DNA of 64,000 bases from Lunularia cruciata (Eukaryota; Streptophyta; Marchantiopsida; Lunulariales; Lunulariaceae). Positions 44,832 through 57,912 of this stretch are shown here, piece by piece. A program made the position numbers and the translations under genes. The notes under the pieces are model-generated. The model did not search any database and had not been told where the DNA came from. It was given only the letters and a program-made list of their open reading frames with translations. Each line of letters begins with the position of its first letter. Position 1 is the first letter of the stretch. The DNA lies in NCBI GenBank assembly GCA_948567375.1, contig OX419761.1, positions 46,166,243 through 46,230,242 of the forward strand. Reading direction: 5' to 3'.

Positions 44832-47800
44832 GCGTGAATTAAGCTGATGATAAAGCTAAAGCTTCGTTGCCATTGTAGTGATATACTCCATGCTCGTCCT
44901 TACTGTTTGGAGCTTTTCTCGTTGACAAATTCGCAGCAACTCGAGGCGCACAAAGGTAGTGTCTACTTTGAGTTAGAAAAATAGAATCTTGTTTATGATA
45001 AGGTGTTAGAAGTTTTGATGTAGTGTCCCTTTGTTTGTTTTCCATGGCAGTCACACGGGATACTTTCTTGCGTACGAACTATCTTAATATCGGTCAATAC
45101 TCTAGTACGTCCAGGTATTTGATGAATCACGCTGAGGATCTTATCTTTTAGCCAGCTTCAAAACAATAAAATGCCCAAGTCTTTGGATTATGTCCCAAGT
45201 GCACGGAGCATTTGGATGTTTTATTTGGATGGAGTTGAGGTTTTGATTTATGTGACGATTACGGGTCCTAGTCAGTGGGGATCTTGTTCTAATTTAGGAT
45301 ATGAATCCCTTAAGCTATTAAGGGTCTCAATGGTTTAGGTCATTGACGCCAATAAACAAAGTAAGTTTTTTTCAATGCTAAGATGGTACAAAACGATGAA
45401 CTGGTACTCTAGGGATGATTATGCTTCCAAAAGCAAAACGAACAAAACAGACTAAAAAACATAACAGAAAAAGAATTGAAAGCAATGCTGAGAAATACAA
45501 CAGCAGTGATGGATTTGATCACATAAAAGTTCAGAAAGGGAAAATACTACGAACCTTCATATGTTAAAATTATTTACTCTTCCTTACAACCGCAATGGGC
45601 ACTAATGCATTGCATTGCATAAAAGTTAAAAAAAGGAGACAAGACTAAGAACCTTGTCTTCACTTGTCAGACTTAAAATGTCTTCCACACCATTGTAAGG
45701 GACACTTGCGTATTTCATCACCAGAAAGTCCATAGACAGACAATTCTAAAAACCTTGTGAAAAGAATCTTAACTTGTTAAAACTCTTGTACTCTTCCTCA
45801 CTAACGTAATGGGGAAGTTCACCCGTCACATTCAACCATAACAACGCGCTATTAAGCAAAGCAAAAAAGGACATGAATGATCAAACTTTCGATTTTTACG
45901 GGCTCACAAACCAAAACGTGAATCTGGAAGTGTAATTTCTACACGTCCCACCTACCATGCCTAGACTTGAGATTGTAGACAGGCGTTTAAGTTCAAAGAC
46001 TATGTAAACTCAACCTTCACTGGACACCACAAGAACAGCACATCCGAAAACAACTAACTTCAAAATCCCAAAGCAAAGAGATAGATAGACAGATAGATAG
46101 ATAACGGACCAAGGATGAAACTATGCCTACAACCATGCCTAGGCAAGAGAAAGAAAAGGGCGTAAGAGTTCATTCAAAGAGTGTGTAAACACAACATGTA
46201 ACTGTAAATCTCAAGACAACGAACGTAAAAGCTCTCAAGGAAGTAGACAAGGGGACTGATGGTGAAAGAGACCACAAAGCTTGAAGCTGTCGACATATCC
46301 CAGTCAAACTGCCGGCTTTTTCGATGGAAGGGACGATGATTATTGTATGGAAGAGATGGAAAGAGCAGGAGCAGTTCGTGGAGAAAGAAGTGACACTTCA
46401 TGAACGGCCTATCATCTGCCCAATCCCATTCTTTAGCCCTTGAGATTGACTTTTATGTCTACATAGAGGGAGGGAAGGGAGCATCCTTTGCTGTAGCAGT
46501 AACTTAGACTAGTTATTAATAATAGATGATGGGTTGCATTGCAACTGCTCTGGCCAAACAAATAAAAGAGCAACAAGTCCGATTGACTTGACAGCAATTT
46601 ATTCGTTGGAGACTTCATGTTGGGGGACAGCTTTTTCCACTCGGGTCCTAATATTATGGTACTTGCATGCGGTAGATACGGAAGTTTCGGAATTCTAAAC
46701 CAATTTCCGTAAGTGGTTCTTCAGTGCTCAACAACACGAGGTTCCTATTTCTAGTAGATTTGACATAGTGGGGGATCTAATTTTTATGTTGTGGATTCCT
46801 AAAAGATCATGGGTGTTGAGAAGTGACTCATATAATTTGGGGATTCTATTCATTCATTATTATTCTCAATTTCTTTGTTGGTCACTCCATATAGCTTTGA
46901 TTCCTTTTTTGGCATTCTTGTTACTTTTCCAGAATTTTTGTTACCTACTTTGTCCCGCTTTCTTGGAGTTTTTAGTGAAGAAAATTAATCTAGAGCAGAT
47001 TGTTCTTGGTAGGATATCTCATAAATATTTATAGATGGTCACCTCATTCTCATAAAGGTTCCATTGGTTTACAAAGGAAACCCCTTAGTGCATCTTTCCA
47101 CATAATCACTAAACTATAAGTGTGTGCACAATTATGTAATAGATACAACTTTTCCTTCACTAAATTAATTCGTTCCTGGGATTCTAATCGTTCGTTTAGA
47201 AAGGCTGCTGAAATTGATGTGGTACAGTATTTCTCCTTAAGAAGCTTCACCACCAGGAAATGGGCAAATGTAACAGAAATCTGACTTCTAAACTCGCAAC
47301 AAAAACTTGGTGCATCTTAATACAGACTTTCGCATGTATAGAGTAACGCAAATGCATGGAAACTTTCCCAATGAAAGATTCCATAATAATATGTATGTAC
47401 TCACTTTATACATCCCCGTTTTGAAACAGTCAAACTCACTTTTGTTATTCCATCCAACATGAGTATGTATGTCAAAGGTGGTGTTTTGATGGTTGAAATG
47501 GCAAGAACGACCATAAATTATATTCCGTGATTACCTTTTTCTTTTATACTCTGGCGTCTCCTGTACTCTCCTATATCTTGATGCCTCTGGAATATATTTT
47601 GGTTCGACTAACTCTGGAGTGAAGCAGTGCAGTCAAATGCGAGTTTCTATGGCACTAGAACCTTAATATTCACTTTGAAATGAGATTGACTTTCCCACTC
47701 CTTTCTTTGACCACTTTATTCTCAACTTCTGAGTTTAAACTTTGCATGCAAACATAACATTTCCACCACTTTTGTACTAAGTTTTTCTTGATCAATGGCA

Positions 47801-48500
47801 TCAATAGAGAAACATGGGTTTCTTTGAATGATGTGGGACATGAGAAGCAAAGTCTCCATAGTGAGCATATATCGAACGTGGCGGTAATGTTTCAGTAGTA
47901 GGGGGTTCCAATTGGTAGGAAAAGTTTATATTTTGACTTATAAGATTCTGTAGTTTCTTATTAATCTGTAACTTCTTAGTTATTTTTTATTCTGTCCTAT
48001 TATCTTGGATGTTTATGCAGAACTGTTATGCATATGTCCATCTTCAGAACCTATATATTCTGCCAAATCTGCCTACCTACTAATTTTATTGGTAGTTTTT
48101 TACCCCACTCACATATCGATATCATATATTCTCGAGTTGAAAACCCGTTGTGGTCTCATACGGTACGGTAGGCTGTCATCATAAGAAATAGAACCTGAAT
48201 ATTGACATAATATAGCATTTGAGATGTCTGCAGAGTTAGTTAGTTTATAATAGAGAAAAACTGAGTCAGAGCAATAGACTTGTGACTCCCCACAAGAGCA
48301 AAATAAATTCCAAGACATCATTGGGAGGGGAGATCCAGATAAGGCAGTTTCTGCGTCGGGTCAAGACTTGAAGACGACCACAAACGATACACTTAAAGTA
48401 CCAGAACAGACGAGAAAAGTGTGTCGTTGTATGTGGTGTTTAGAGCTTAGTGTGACAACTAAGAAGAGAAGGAATTTACTCACTTAAATCTTCCCTTCTT
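44832..48500. other. Long intergenic stretch
   Basis: About 3.7 kb with no recognised gene. A GATA microsatellite lies at about 46079-46104. Short open stretches at 46768-47034 (plus, hydrophobic) and 47050-47253 (minus) have no recognised domain. Confidence 0.5.
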
Positions 48501-48615
48501 TGCCTGAAACACGGATTTCGATTTCGTGCGATGGAAGGTCCTAATCACGTAACCAATTCAGTGTGGCCGGAGGATATATCGACATACTGAATGTTAACGC
48601 AAAGTGAAATATCTG

Positions 48616-48625
48616 GACACGTGTC
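48616..48625 (+). promoter_or_regulatory. G-box/ABRE-like site upstream of the AI-2E gene
   Basis: GACACGTGTC contains the CACGTG G-box and an ACGTGTC ABRE core, bound by plant bZIP and bHLH factors in light or abscisic acid responses. It lies about 980 bases before the start codon. Motif evidence only. Confidence 0.35.
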
Positions 48626-48879
48626 GCCGTCGCCTGGCGGACGGAGAGCATCTATCTCATTTCGTCCGTGATGCGCGTGACGGAAGGAGACAACTCGGGC
48701 GAAATGACTGGGGCAAGGAGCGAAAGAACTGAACGACGAATTTACACCTATTCCGGTTTCGGCCGCAAAGGGAGAAGTACGCGCACTGAAATGGTGAAAA
48801 ACACTCGATGTCGGCCGCAAGGAGAGAAGTACATACGCTCCACTCCTTTTTGGGGGAAAGGGGATATTCTCCTTCCTTC

Positions 48880-49597
48880 CGTGTCCGTCTACTCTCTTCT
48901 GTTGCCCCCTTTCCTTTCCTCTCGTTCCCATTGTCTCCCTCTTTCTCTCTTTTCTGTTCTCATGTTCTTCTTTTGTGTGTGAGTGAATGAGTTGAGTGTT
49001 GAGCCACTCCTCTCATTCCACTTTCTCTCGTTCATTCTCGCAGGGCCACGAAGGCACCAAAGGATCCAAGACGACGACGACGAGGGCGACGAGGTGGTGG
49101 AGCTGCTGCTGGTGCAGGTGAGAGCGCTGGTTTTGGTGGAGAGCAGTGGAAGAAAGGGGAAGAAGAAATCAGAGAAATTAATTCAGGTTTGGTCGAGGGA
49201 TCCAAGGAATTCTCGAGGCGATACGAGGATTGGGGGTTTGGAGGACATTGAGACGGAGGAGGAGGGAGGGTTGCAGCGATGGGGATTGGTTATGGAGTAT
49301 TTGGCTCGAGGTTCCAGTAGATTAGACAGGACGAGGTCGAGGAGACCGCTGCAGGAAGGCAGAAGAAAGGTAAAGGAGGAGGATTGGAATTTTTTTGGAG
49401 CTGGAGGGAAGGAAGGAGGGAGGGAGGGAGGGATTGGTGGAACAGATGTGTTCAGAAGGGGTGAAAGTGTGGGAGATGGAAGGAGGAAGTTGCAGGGTTG
49501 ATGAAGAAAGATCAGCTCAGGGAGGAGAATCATAATAGGGAAAAGGAGGCGATTTGCTGAAGAGGGGGAACTCAAGTAAATTGGAAAAGTAGGGGAT
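48880..49597 (+). other. Probable promoter and 5' leader of the AI-2E gene
   Basis: A CT-rich stretch (about 48880-48960) resembles a plant initiator region. It is followed by purine-rich leader sequence including GGGA iterations at about 49408-49433. Open frames here are low-complexity and not supported as coding. A leader intron is possible. Confidence 0.4.
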
Positions 49598-52500
49598 ATG
49601 ATGGCATATGCCCCTGTGTGCCAGCCGACTGCTACTTCTGCGTCTTTCCTGCATCTGTGGAGTTCACCTAGGAGGCCCGGGCGGAGCGCAGCCTCGCAGT
49701 ATTCAGTTCGGCTTTCTCGGCATCATAGATTCGGGCAACATAAGCTTAGTTTACGGTTCGCCCCTTGTGGTTCCTGCTACAATCAGGTATAGTTTTGTTT
49801 ACCAAGTCATCAAGATTATTGTTCAATTGCTTGCGATGAATTTTTTAGATCAGATTAGAGGACTAGGTCGTCGACTCTTATGAGGCTTCTCGAGTCAGTT
49901 AATAAGGGGGGCTTATCTTTTCTGCAATTCAGCTTGGAAAGTTTGGAGCGTCTTGTCGATGACTCCTTCCCATTCTGGTCGGCCATCCGCATTTGAGAGT
50001 TGGAATCCTGTTTCACCTCATAAGACGTTCAACCTCTTTTTGCAAAGCTAGACTTTATGGCCCTATATAAAAGACAATCCTTTTGGAATCTATGCTTCTA
50101 ATACAGTCATATAGAGGCAATTTATTACAGTTACTGCCATCTATCTTCTCTTCCAATACCCTGAATCAAGGTGGTGTGTGAGTTTTACCTGAGATTGGCA
50201 GGCTAGTGCTGGGCGAATTTCGCTCTGAATTTACTCCCGCTTGTGGATGTACTAGAGAAGAACAACAGGAAAAACTAGGGAGAGCTTGGCTTTTCCTAGA
50301 CAATATTGTCAGTTGTCGTACATACAGCAATATATTGGTAGAGAACAATAACAGGACCTAAGCAAGTAGGGCTGTTTAGCCAAATCTTTCTTGGTTACTC
50401 TGCTTCTCGTTTCTCGTAAGAGGTGACACTCTACTGACTATCATCAGTTCAGAGGCAGTCCGAGAGTCGAAAATGCCGTGGGACCAGTGTCTCCAGGTGT
50501 CGCAGCAAATATTACATCTTTGAGAGACTAGTACTCGTTACGTGGAGATAGCTAACGCCGGTTTCTGTCTCACTGTACCATCAACAATTGTATATCGTGG
50601 CTATCAATCCTGACATTTGCTCGATGCATTCAGTATGATTCAGGAGCGAGGTGGCAAAATTCAGCTGAATTTAGTGGAGCTGGAGGGCTGGGAGGAGAGG
50701 ACCAATCAGCAGACGTAGGAGCTAGAGCAAAGCAGCAGCCCTCGTCATCACGAAGGTTCATGGCATGGGAGGTTGCCATGAAAACTGCCGCATCACCAAC
50801 ATCAGCCGCTCCGCTTGCCGGAGGAGATGTCGGAGATATCAACAATAACATGAATGGGGCTAGACCTGATCCTTATGTCATTTTGAATCTCGGATCGTTT
50901 TTGAGACGAGTTCCATTCCAACGCTTGGCAGTCTGGGCATCAGTTGCAGTTGTCATGTTTCAATTACGAGATTTTGTGGGGGTGAGTTTGTCCTTTACGT
51001 TGACCACCGGTTCTGAAAGGAATTCTGATTGATTGTAAAGGCAACGCTATTCGCATGTGCTCGAAATTTTTTTTAATGACTGACATTATTGTTCGCTCTA
51101 GAATATCATACATATTAGGTCATGCAAGAAAATTACATCCTGTGCAATGCAACAAACTAGAAATGTTGTTAGTTACTTTTGTTCTGCGTTGAAACATATG
51201 TCTTCTCTTCAGACTCGCCTGGGACAACACGTGCATAACCTAGTTATGCTTTGAGTTCCTTTCTGTCTAGGCCTATCTACACCTGCTTTATTTCCGTTTG
51301 GGAAGGAGCGACTACCTCGTGAAGGGCTTCCCTTTTCTAAGAGGAGAACACTTGGTAGATGATAAAACTGAACTGTTCAATGATGTTGATTGCAGATTAT
51401 CATGGGAACGATTGTACTATCGGTAGTGGGAAATTCCTTAGTAGCCTGGGCAGAAGGGTATCTACCAGGGAGGAGACGTATATTGGTGGCAACAATGTAC
51501 GCAGTAATTATTGCAGCTCTTGTAGGCATTGGCATCATCTACATCCCTCGACTCACGCAGGAAGGAGCCAGGGTGATTGCTCGTATACAGGTGATTGCAA
51601 CTAAAGAGCAACCAGCAATTTATATTGTGTTGTCATCGTCACCTTTCTTTTGTATGCAGCTAGGATTGAAGTTTCCAGGCCGCGGAGGGATAACCTCTTC
51701 TAGGAGGACTATGGACTACTGATTTCTTCGTGCACGCGTTTTCTTCCCCTATTGTTGTTCTCTGTCACCTACACCAACCCTTGCTATCCTATTTTCCTAA
51801 GTGATGTTTTACCATGATTTCATGTATCAGGCAAACGAAGATCCTTATACGCTCATTTCGGAGAAGCTAAGACATACTTTAGGAGAGCCAGTCACGGATC
51901 AGGTAAGCGGACTATTCTACTTGGACGATTGGACGGCTCTGCGATACCATTACTCCTAGCTGAGTTGAAATGTAATGGTTGGTCCCATATCTTAACTGTT
52001 GAATAAAATAACGCATAAAATTGGTTTTCAAGATTAACTTTCATCTCTCCATCCGAACACCAAGGAGTAATTTCTGCGTATACTTGAGACTAGTTGCACA
52101 TGCACACCATGTTGGTTTGCGTAACAAATAGCGGTCATAGAGGCCAGTAGATATTTTCTGGATATTCAAGGGACGTGTGTGGAAGAACTTTTATACTCTA
52201 TTCTCGGAACTGCGAGGAACAAGATAGTCGTTGGACAGTGTTAAATCAATTATCTCTGCATTAAGTGCCCCGAAATTTGTAGAAGGTAAGTGGGCAGTAA
52301 AGCTTTTCACTCGAGTCTGCTTTTGCTTCTGCACAACCAGTAGTGATCCCCACGAAGGTACTGCGTTGTAACAGGGTATCATGGTCGTGTACCACAGGAA
52401 AGATTTACCCCAAAAGTAGTACGGCGTGCCTATGTATCCATCGCCTTATCATGCTTTGTATGCATATAACAGCGACGGAATATTTAGCTTTCAGTTCAAA

Positions 52501-55014
52501 TTTGGAGATCTTTTATCCTTCACGTTTCTGGTCATATGCAGAGTCTAGTTTCTCCATATCCTTGTTGATGTGTAGAACTAGGAATTATCACCAATTGAAT
52601 CTCTTTGTTCTAGCAATCTAAAATCGTAAGCCACTTGGGTTGTTGTAGATTGCTCAGCTGGCATCTATGGTATGGAGTTCACTCCTGTATTGATGGGGGA
52701 AGTTGGTTTTCTGACAGTTGGAGCGATTTCTGCTTGTGCTTACCAAGCCAGACACAGTTGTACTAGTAAGTATCAAATGCTTTCACCTTTTCACAAATTT
52801 TGATGGACTGGCATAAGTAGGTATGCGAATACATAGCTGTTGTAGGTATGCCATGCCGCAGCAGCCATAGCAGAGTTTACTCTGTTCACAATCTCCCCCA
52901 TCTGAAAATCTCGTTTATTGAGCAACTTTATCTGATGTTGATGTTGATGTTGTTGTGTCATTAGATGTAAGAGATACCTTACAAGCTTTCATTGTATGTT
53001 CAATAGATACATAGAGTTTTCTCATCTTTTCTCATCTTTTTCGTTTATAACAGTCTAGCAGCAGAGCGTTGAAACACCTGTAATGTAGCACTGAGAACTG
53101 TGAGCTATTGCAATAGTCCATTATGCGTTTACAGTATCTGCAGAATCACGCTTACTTGAAGATGGAGGTATTGTATAAAATAACCGGAACATTTATAGTG
53201 GTTACTTCTACGGACTCTTGGGAAATTTTTTGTAGTTGAATGGAAGAAACATCTATTTTTGAGATCAATGTTCTTGAGACAATAACGTGTCGATGCACTT
53301 TCCTAGCAGGAGTCAGTAGCAGGTAGTAGAGCGCAGAGATCCACAGTGTTACAACAACTTATAAAAGACTACTCAGGAGCTGTGGTTGTTTGGTTGGCAA
53401 CTCTTATCTCAGCCACAAGTCGCTTTGCCTTGCAGGTATATACCCCGCACATTTGAAGGCATGTCTAAATTGAACTTTTGGGTATATCTGTTAGCGGAAG
53501 GGTAGCTGGTCTTAGGGATATATGTTTTGACTTCATTGCTAGTCCTAGCAAGCTTTCGTGACAACTGACAGTGTATGATTACTGAGTTCCTCTCTCTGAG
53601 GTGTGACTACCTCCTTGGAGGCTAGCCGAGTAGAATGTATGTCCTAGTTGGTCTATCTTTCCAGGTGCGATAGAGTGATTGTATTCGTTTCATTGATGAA
53701 TGCGCTGAAGAAAATTTTTACAGGCTCCAGTGTAATGTCTGATTTGATCGCGGATTTTATCTTGCAGAGTTTGGTGAGCCTTATCTTCTCCTTCATGCTT
53801 GTCTGGGACATGCCGGCGATCAGAAGAGGTGTTCAATCTCTGAAGGAATCTCGGCTTTCTATCGTTTACCAGGAAACTGCACCTGTGGTAAGTCTATATT
53901 TGTTTAGATGGATATAAATAAAAACTGAAGTCTTGTTGTTTGGAGTTAACCACGAAGTTTGGATACGCCTCGGCTGTGCCACTTTGGCCATATGTCTCGT
54001 TTACACGGTCTGGAATTTGAAGACATTTCTCACCTGTGATGACAGACGATTGAATAGAACGCGTTGGTGCTAAGAAAGTCACGTTTGTTTCTGCCACTTA
54101 TTAAGGCGAGACACTGGTAAATAGGGGTCACTGGATTTTGAACCGGAGACTAATCTTTATCCTACGTGCTTGCTTGTTCGCGCAGATCGTTACATTCGGT
54201 CGAATTTTTGGCAAGGCTTTGCAAGCTCAAAGTGCAATTGCTGTGGTCAACACGGCTTTGACAAGCTTAGGACTACTCGTTTTAAGGGTGTCAGGCGTGG
54301 GCTTGTTGTCCTTCTTTGTCTTCTTGTGCTCCTTCGTGCCTGTTGCGGGCGTCATAATATCTACTGTGCCCATCGGAGTTGTGGCATTCACGGAGTACGT
54401 CTTGAGATCTTTACTACTTGGCCTTTTGACATCATCTGTCTGTTCGTGTTTCATAACTAATGTATCATGAAGGCATTACTAAAGCATTACGTGAGCATTA
54501 CTCAAGGACGTATTCTAAACTATGTAAGGCGGACTTGCAGATCGGGATTATGGCAACTTGGCTTGGTTGTGTTGATGGTCATCCTCGTACATGCCGTGGA
54601 GGCTTACATTCTGAACCCTGCCATCTACTCAGGTTAGACTCTTCGGTTTATTCTGTGTTGAATTGTGGGATGTTTCTCACGAGTCTATGTCGAAAGTTTT
54701 GATAAGCTTGCAGATTAAAGAATCAAGATGCAGACCAGTGAACTGTTGCTTGTGCGTACTCGAAGTATTACCTCATTCAAAGTACGATGGAAATACTGTT
54801 TATCATGTTTCATCTAAGTTGAAACTTGCCCTGTGTTGATGCAGCCCATTTGAAACTCCATCCTCTGATGGCACTTGCTGTCCTAGTCTTTGCTGAGCAT
54901 GCGCTGGGTGTTTGGGGACTTATAGTGGCCGTGCCCATGGCTGTCTTCTTCATCGAGTATGTGATCAAGCGAAATCCAATGGCTCCTCCGGAGCCAGTAA
55001 GCATGAACGGTTAG
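49598..55014 (+). CDS. AI-2E family membrane transporter, predicted plastid-targeted
   Basis: This belongs to the AI-2E transporter (PerM/UPF0118) family of polytopic membrane proteins; the substrate in plants is unknown. Ten exons splice in phase: 49598-49786, 50634-50981, 51396-51590, 51831-51902, 52718-52765, 53310-53435, 53768-53887, 54186-54394, 54541-54632, 54845-55014. They encode 522 aa. The N-terminal ~60 residues are rich in Ser and Arg with no acidic residue, which reads as a plastid transit peptide; a low-complexity linker follows to about residue 145. About eight hydrophobic segments follow, with family hallmarks LERFLLVLTKP, FGRIFGKALQAQ, NTALTSLG, CSFVPVAGVIIST, HAVEAYILNPAIYSAH and FAEHALGVWGLIVAVPM near the C-terminus. 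All introns have GT-AG ends and no break is seen. The cyanobacterial-type C-terminus suggests plastid ancestry, an inference. Confidence 0.9.
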
Positions 55015-56207
55015 TGTTCATTTTTTGCACTGGTTGTGCCCTTTGGGGCATAGTTGATTGGGAGGCTCTGATGAAAGAGAGAGGCACTCCCTATACAGCC
55101 CTTACTTGCATGTTAGTGAGAACCATTTGAAGTTTTGTCCAAAGAGCTCCTCTCTCAAGCGATGAGGTGGTCCATCCAAGGCAGGTAGTGAAGCTTTAAA
55201 CATGAGATGGGGCCTTCAAATAAATTTTATAAAAAGCAGCAGAGCGATTATGCTAAAACATAGTGCTACATTTCGTTCTATTCACATGGTTAGGCACCAG
55301 GTTGGCTGACCATTCAGAAGGGGAAGATTTTGAACCTGAGTAGTTGGTCAATGTGTTATAATTCTGACCATCTCCTGGTAAATGTTATGTTGGAACCAAT
55401 CGAGAAAAATGATCATGTATAATCCTTACAATTGTAATGCCTAAATTGGCATTTAGTATCCATGCCAACTGTGGAGAGCAGAGGTGACTTCCATCATGTA
55501 CATCTGAGAAGAGGACTTTGACCAATATATTCGTGAGTATTTGCAACCCTGCAATTTTGAAAATTCTTCTGTATTGGCCTCTCTGAATCATCTTCACTCC
55601 CTTGTTACCTTTCCAATGAACTGAAAGTAGTCTGCCTCGAGAGGTATACATCACGTGTAGTTCTTATGATATTGGTGCTGGCCCCGCCCCTGGGTACACG
55701 TTTACCTTATTCCTCCTACATCTGTATGCCAGCTGAATTGTTAGGTTTCCACACTTTATTTCTATGTATATTCTACGTACTGTGCTCTCAATACAACGGA
55801 CAAAGGGCGTACAGTTGTTTCTTGGTCTATTTTGGTACTTGAACCATTCATGCTGTGTAGAATAAAACTGGAGGTAATAAGTTGAGAATGATTACCACGC
55901 TTAAGGAACCAAGTGTACGTGAACAAAAAAGTCAAAACTGGGTGGATATGTAGAGTTTTTATCTACTTTGTATTAATTCTACGCATCCATATCCTACACT
56001 ATACATAGGAGTAAAGAGTTGAGGATTCATTCCTACGCGGGAACCAAGTGTGTACAAGAAGATCAAGATTAAAACTGGATGAAAAACGGGTATCCTAGAG
56101 GTAAACGGCAAGGGATATCGATCAGCTTTAACGCGGATCTATATGTATAATAAGTAAAGAAAGAAAAGTGAAATACCCAAAGTCAATATAATGCCTGGAT
56201 ATCCTTT
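55015..56207. other. AI-2E gene downstream region
   Basis: Presumed 3' UTR then intergenic sequence, with two similar phrases (GAACCAAGTGTACGTG near 55906 and GAACCAAGTGTGTAC near 56041) forming a diverged local duplication. No gene is recognised. Confidence 0.45.
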
Positions 56208-57130
56208 GTTGGAATTAGGTCATATTTAGTTAGAGCAAGGTCAGTTTTAGGGTTTTACCAAGCACCACCCTTGGTTATGTTCCTATGTATATAACTGAAT
56301 ACTTAGTGCTTGGAATGCTAAGTTTTCCTACAATAGTTATTCCCAGCACGTGCTTCAGGTGTGTTCTATGCTGCATAGCTTCACTTCAGGTGTGTCCTAT
56401 GCTGTCTAGCTTTCAGATGTGTTCTACGTTGCGTGAGTGAATCGCTGTGTTCTATCTGGATGGTCTGAGTGATAGAGAGTTGAATAGTGTGCAATTAGGA
56501 GTGCCTACTCTGATAAAACTGAGAGAACTGAATGTTAGGATGTCTGAAATATCAGAAGTCAGAATGACAGAGGATAGAACTTCATTTCTGTTCATGTGGA
56601 TAGAACTTCAACTCTAGGGGCAGTAGGGCAAATTTCTCATATAGACTCTATTGGGGCTTAGCCCCATTTTACTTTTTTTTAACGGCTTGATGGGGTCTTC
56701 CCCTCCTTCATTTGTTCTCCGGTCCCCTTTTGACCCTGTCGATTCATGGATAACAATGTTTCTCAGGTTATAGGCCCACAGTTTGCACTATCATTGATGG
56801 GAGAGCCGACAGAGCTAGAGAAGTTGGGTGAGCACAATTATGTTTCCTGGTCTACAGATGTGAAATCTTTTCTAGATAGTTGACTTCTTGGATTTGGTAT
56901 TAGAGACCCATGACACCAATCAAATAGAGTCTAATCGAATGGAAAGAATGAATCACTCTACAACTAGGAGATTTCTCTTGCACGCTCTGCAAGAGCCGAT
57001 CATTGGACAATATTTGAATGCAATCGTAACGATACTATTCTTAAGAGCTATTGCGAAAGTCCTATTGCTCCATCGACTGTTTCAACCAACCGTGGTCAGA
57101 AATTATGATGTTGCACGTCTCTGCGTGGGC
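56208..57130 (+). mobile_element. Ty1/copia fossil fragment: LTR-like leader and gag start
   Basis: An LTR-like region starts TGTTGGAATTAGG at 56208 and has a TATA-like TATGTATATAAC near 56287. After repeat copy 4, a gag start appears at 56746: MDNNVSQVIGPQFALSLMGE and onward with NYVSWSTDVKSFLDS, the typical copia gag N-terminus (N-Y-x-x-W). The rest is decayed or missing. No primer site was recognised. It is broken and truncated. Confidence 0.6.
56620..56738 (+). repeat. Palindrome-core dispersed repeat, copy 4
   Basis: It has GGGCAAATTTCTCATATAGA, the core GGGGCTTAGCCCC at 56653-56665, then CGGCTTGATGGGGTCTTCCC and CTTCATTTGTTCTCCGG as in the other copies. It sits between the copia LTR-like leader and the gag start. 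Confidence 0.7.
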
Positions 57131-57432
57131 ACCTGAACTGGATTCATGAATACAAAAGGAACTACAAAAACACTGTCAAGAGTGTGTGATCATGGTTAAG
57201 TCCAGAGTAACAGCAGCGTAGTGCTGAAGTAGATTGTGTGCACTGAACTGACCAGAATGATACGATATCTGTTCAGATCTCATCGGTGCAACATGTACTT
57301 CCACAATTATAGTTCTCCGCACAGATAACCTTATACAGAACTGGAATTGATCTTCCTCCAATATCATGGTTGTCACGTGTGTCGATCTTCTTTGGCGTCT
57401 CTGCTTGTGGTTCTGTTGTTAAATCACATCGT

Positions 57433-57912
57433 GTATGAGACTGAAATAACTCGTGATTATATTGAGCAGATTACACTAGTATTTATATTGGAAAGAGGAC
57501 TAGAGAAGCCCAATCCCTATAAACGCGGATAACTAACTAAGGTGAAACTAAATCAAATAAGGTAAGAACGGATAACTAAACGAGATAAGATCAGAGATGA
57601 TGTCTATCAATCCTCGAATTATAATAACATTTGCCTCGGATTACAACCTTCCCCTTCAACGAGGAGACATGTTACCTAAGGTGTCACTAAATCGGATAAG
57701 ATAAGAATGGACAACTAAATAAGATAAGATCAGATGATGTTTATCAATCTCGAACTATAATACTATTTGCCTTGATTTTTCCCCCTCAAGGAGGAGACAT
57801 GTTAACTTAGGTGTAAATAATCAGATAAGATAAGAATGAATAACTAAATGATCAGAGATGGTGTTTATCAATCCTCAAATTATAATCCTATTTGCTTCGG
57901 ATTACAACACTC
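57433..57912 (-). repeat. Copia 3' LTR with internal tandem repeats
   Basis: On the minus strand the LTR starts TGTTGTAATCCG at about 57912, directly after the polypurine tract. It has a TATA-like AATATAAATAC near 57480 and probably ends near 57433. Two further copies of the polypurine/LTR-start block lie inside at about 57771-57807 and 57636-57675, giving a period of roughly 125-135 bases. Confidence 0.65.

Noticed and set aside
47050-47253. Minus-strand ORF with Lys/Glu-rich helix
   Set aside because: 67 codons, no domain, no splice partners and no recognised homologue.
49183-49575. 130-codon minus-strand open frame, and a 172-codon plus-strand frame at 48983-49501
   Set aside because: Both arise from purine/pyrimidine-biased leader sequence with GGGA iterations. 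The spliced AI-2E gene starts just downstream with a proper transit-like exon.
52640-52717. An extra exon before 52718 in the AI-2E gene
   Set aside because: An open frame continues leftwards, but the protein reads smoothly from TDQ (exon 4) to LERF at the acceptor before 52718; upstream sequence does not fit the family.
49598-55014. Recent bacterial transfer of the AI-2E gene
   Set aside because: Nine GT-AG introns and a transit-like peptide argue for long residence in a plant nucleus, most simply from the plastid ancestor.
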